This document shows positions 13,549 through 13,567 of a stretch of DNA of 13,567 nucleotides, one piece after another. The notes beneath the pieces were generated by a model, which made no database searches, was not told where the DNA came from, and saw nothing but the letters and a program-made list of their open reading frames with translations. The position numbers and the translations under genes were made by a program. The stretch is from SIG622 sp045604705 (GTDB taxonomy: Bacteria; Bacillota; Clostridia; Oscillospirales; CAG-382): assembly GCA_045604705.1 (NCBI GenBank), contig JAZUOO010000023.1, positions 1-13,567 on the forward strand, written 5' to 3'. Position 1 is the stretch's first letter; every line of letters begins with the position of its first letter.

Positions 13549-13567
13549 AAATGCAAAATCAATATTT

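Noticed and set aside
1..13567. CRISPR array, insertion sequence or toxin-antitoxin system
   Set aside because: No regular spaced repeats, transposase motifs or inverted-repeat ends were seen. Neither XRE gene has a toxin-like neighbour.

Overview
The window looks like chromosomal DNA of a low-to-moderate GC Gram-positive anaerobe of the class Clostridia, probably near Ruminococcaceae/Oscillospiraceae. The signs are strong AGGAGG-type ribosome binding sites, consensus TTGACA-17-TATAAT promoters, a class II (Firmicutes-type) galT, a single-cluster clostridial ferredoxin, an LLH-family phage holin and a class A penicillin-binding protein of clostridial layout. The taxonomic placement is inference.

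Left end (1-1330): the end of a prophage. A partial LLH holin, an M23 endopeptidase endolysin and a small two-helix membrane protein are tightly coupled on the + strand and end in a hairpin terminator. About 70 bp further on lies the 3' end of a tRNA-Arg(CCG) gene on the - strand, the usual kind of phage attachment site, so the prophage edge probably lies here. The tRNA has its own perfect-consensus promoter.

Core block (1475-9258): a class A PBP (-) diverges from a small membrane-anchored protein with a BofC-like tail (+), which converges with an AraC-type regulator (-) only 2 bp away. Then come trkA and trkH (+), a two-gene K+ uptake system with a structured leader and the same 14-base ribosome-binding context before both genes. 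rplS (ribosomal protein L19) follows with its own promoter and a structured leader.

Accessory block (9382-11011): a lipoprotein made of two tandem copies of an unrecognised ~105-residue domain is divergent from an XRE-type regulator. Their two promoters share one -35 region and carry copies of an inverted ATTCGTTT/AAACGAAT element, which suggests a self-contained regulated module. A stand-alone 4Fe-4S ferredoxin follows.

Right end (11119-13567): galT (-) stands alone under a perfect-consensus promoter. Upstream of it lies a two-gene XRE regulator/membrane protein operon (-). The regulator starts at TTG and has a perfect 18-bp palindrome at the likely transcription start. At the right edge a UUCG-capped terminator on the - strand marks the end of a gene beyond the window.

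No insertion sequence, CRISPR array or restriction system is visible. The most promising under-described items are the duplicated-domain lipoprotein with its divergent regulator, the palindrome-controlled XRE/membrane-protein pair, the trkA leader and the phage/tRNA junction.
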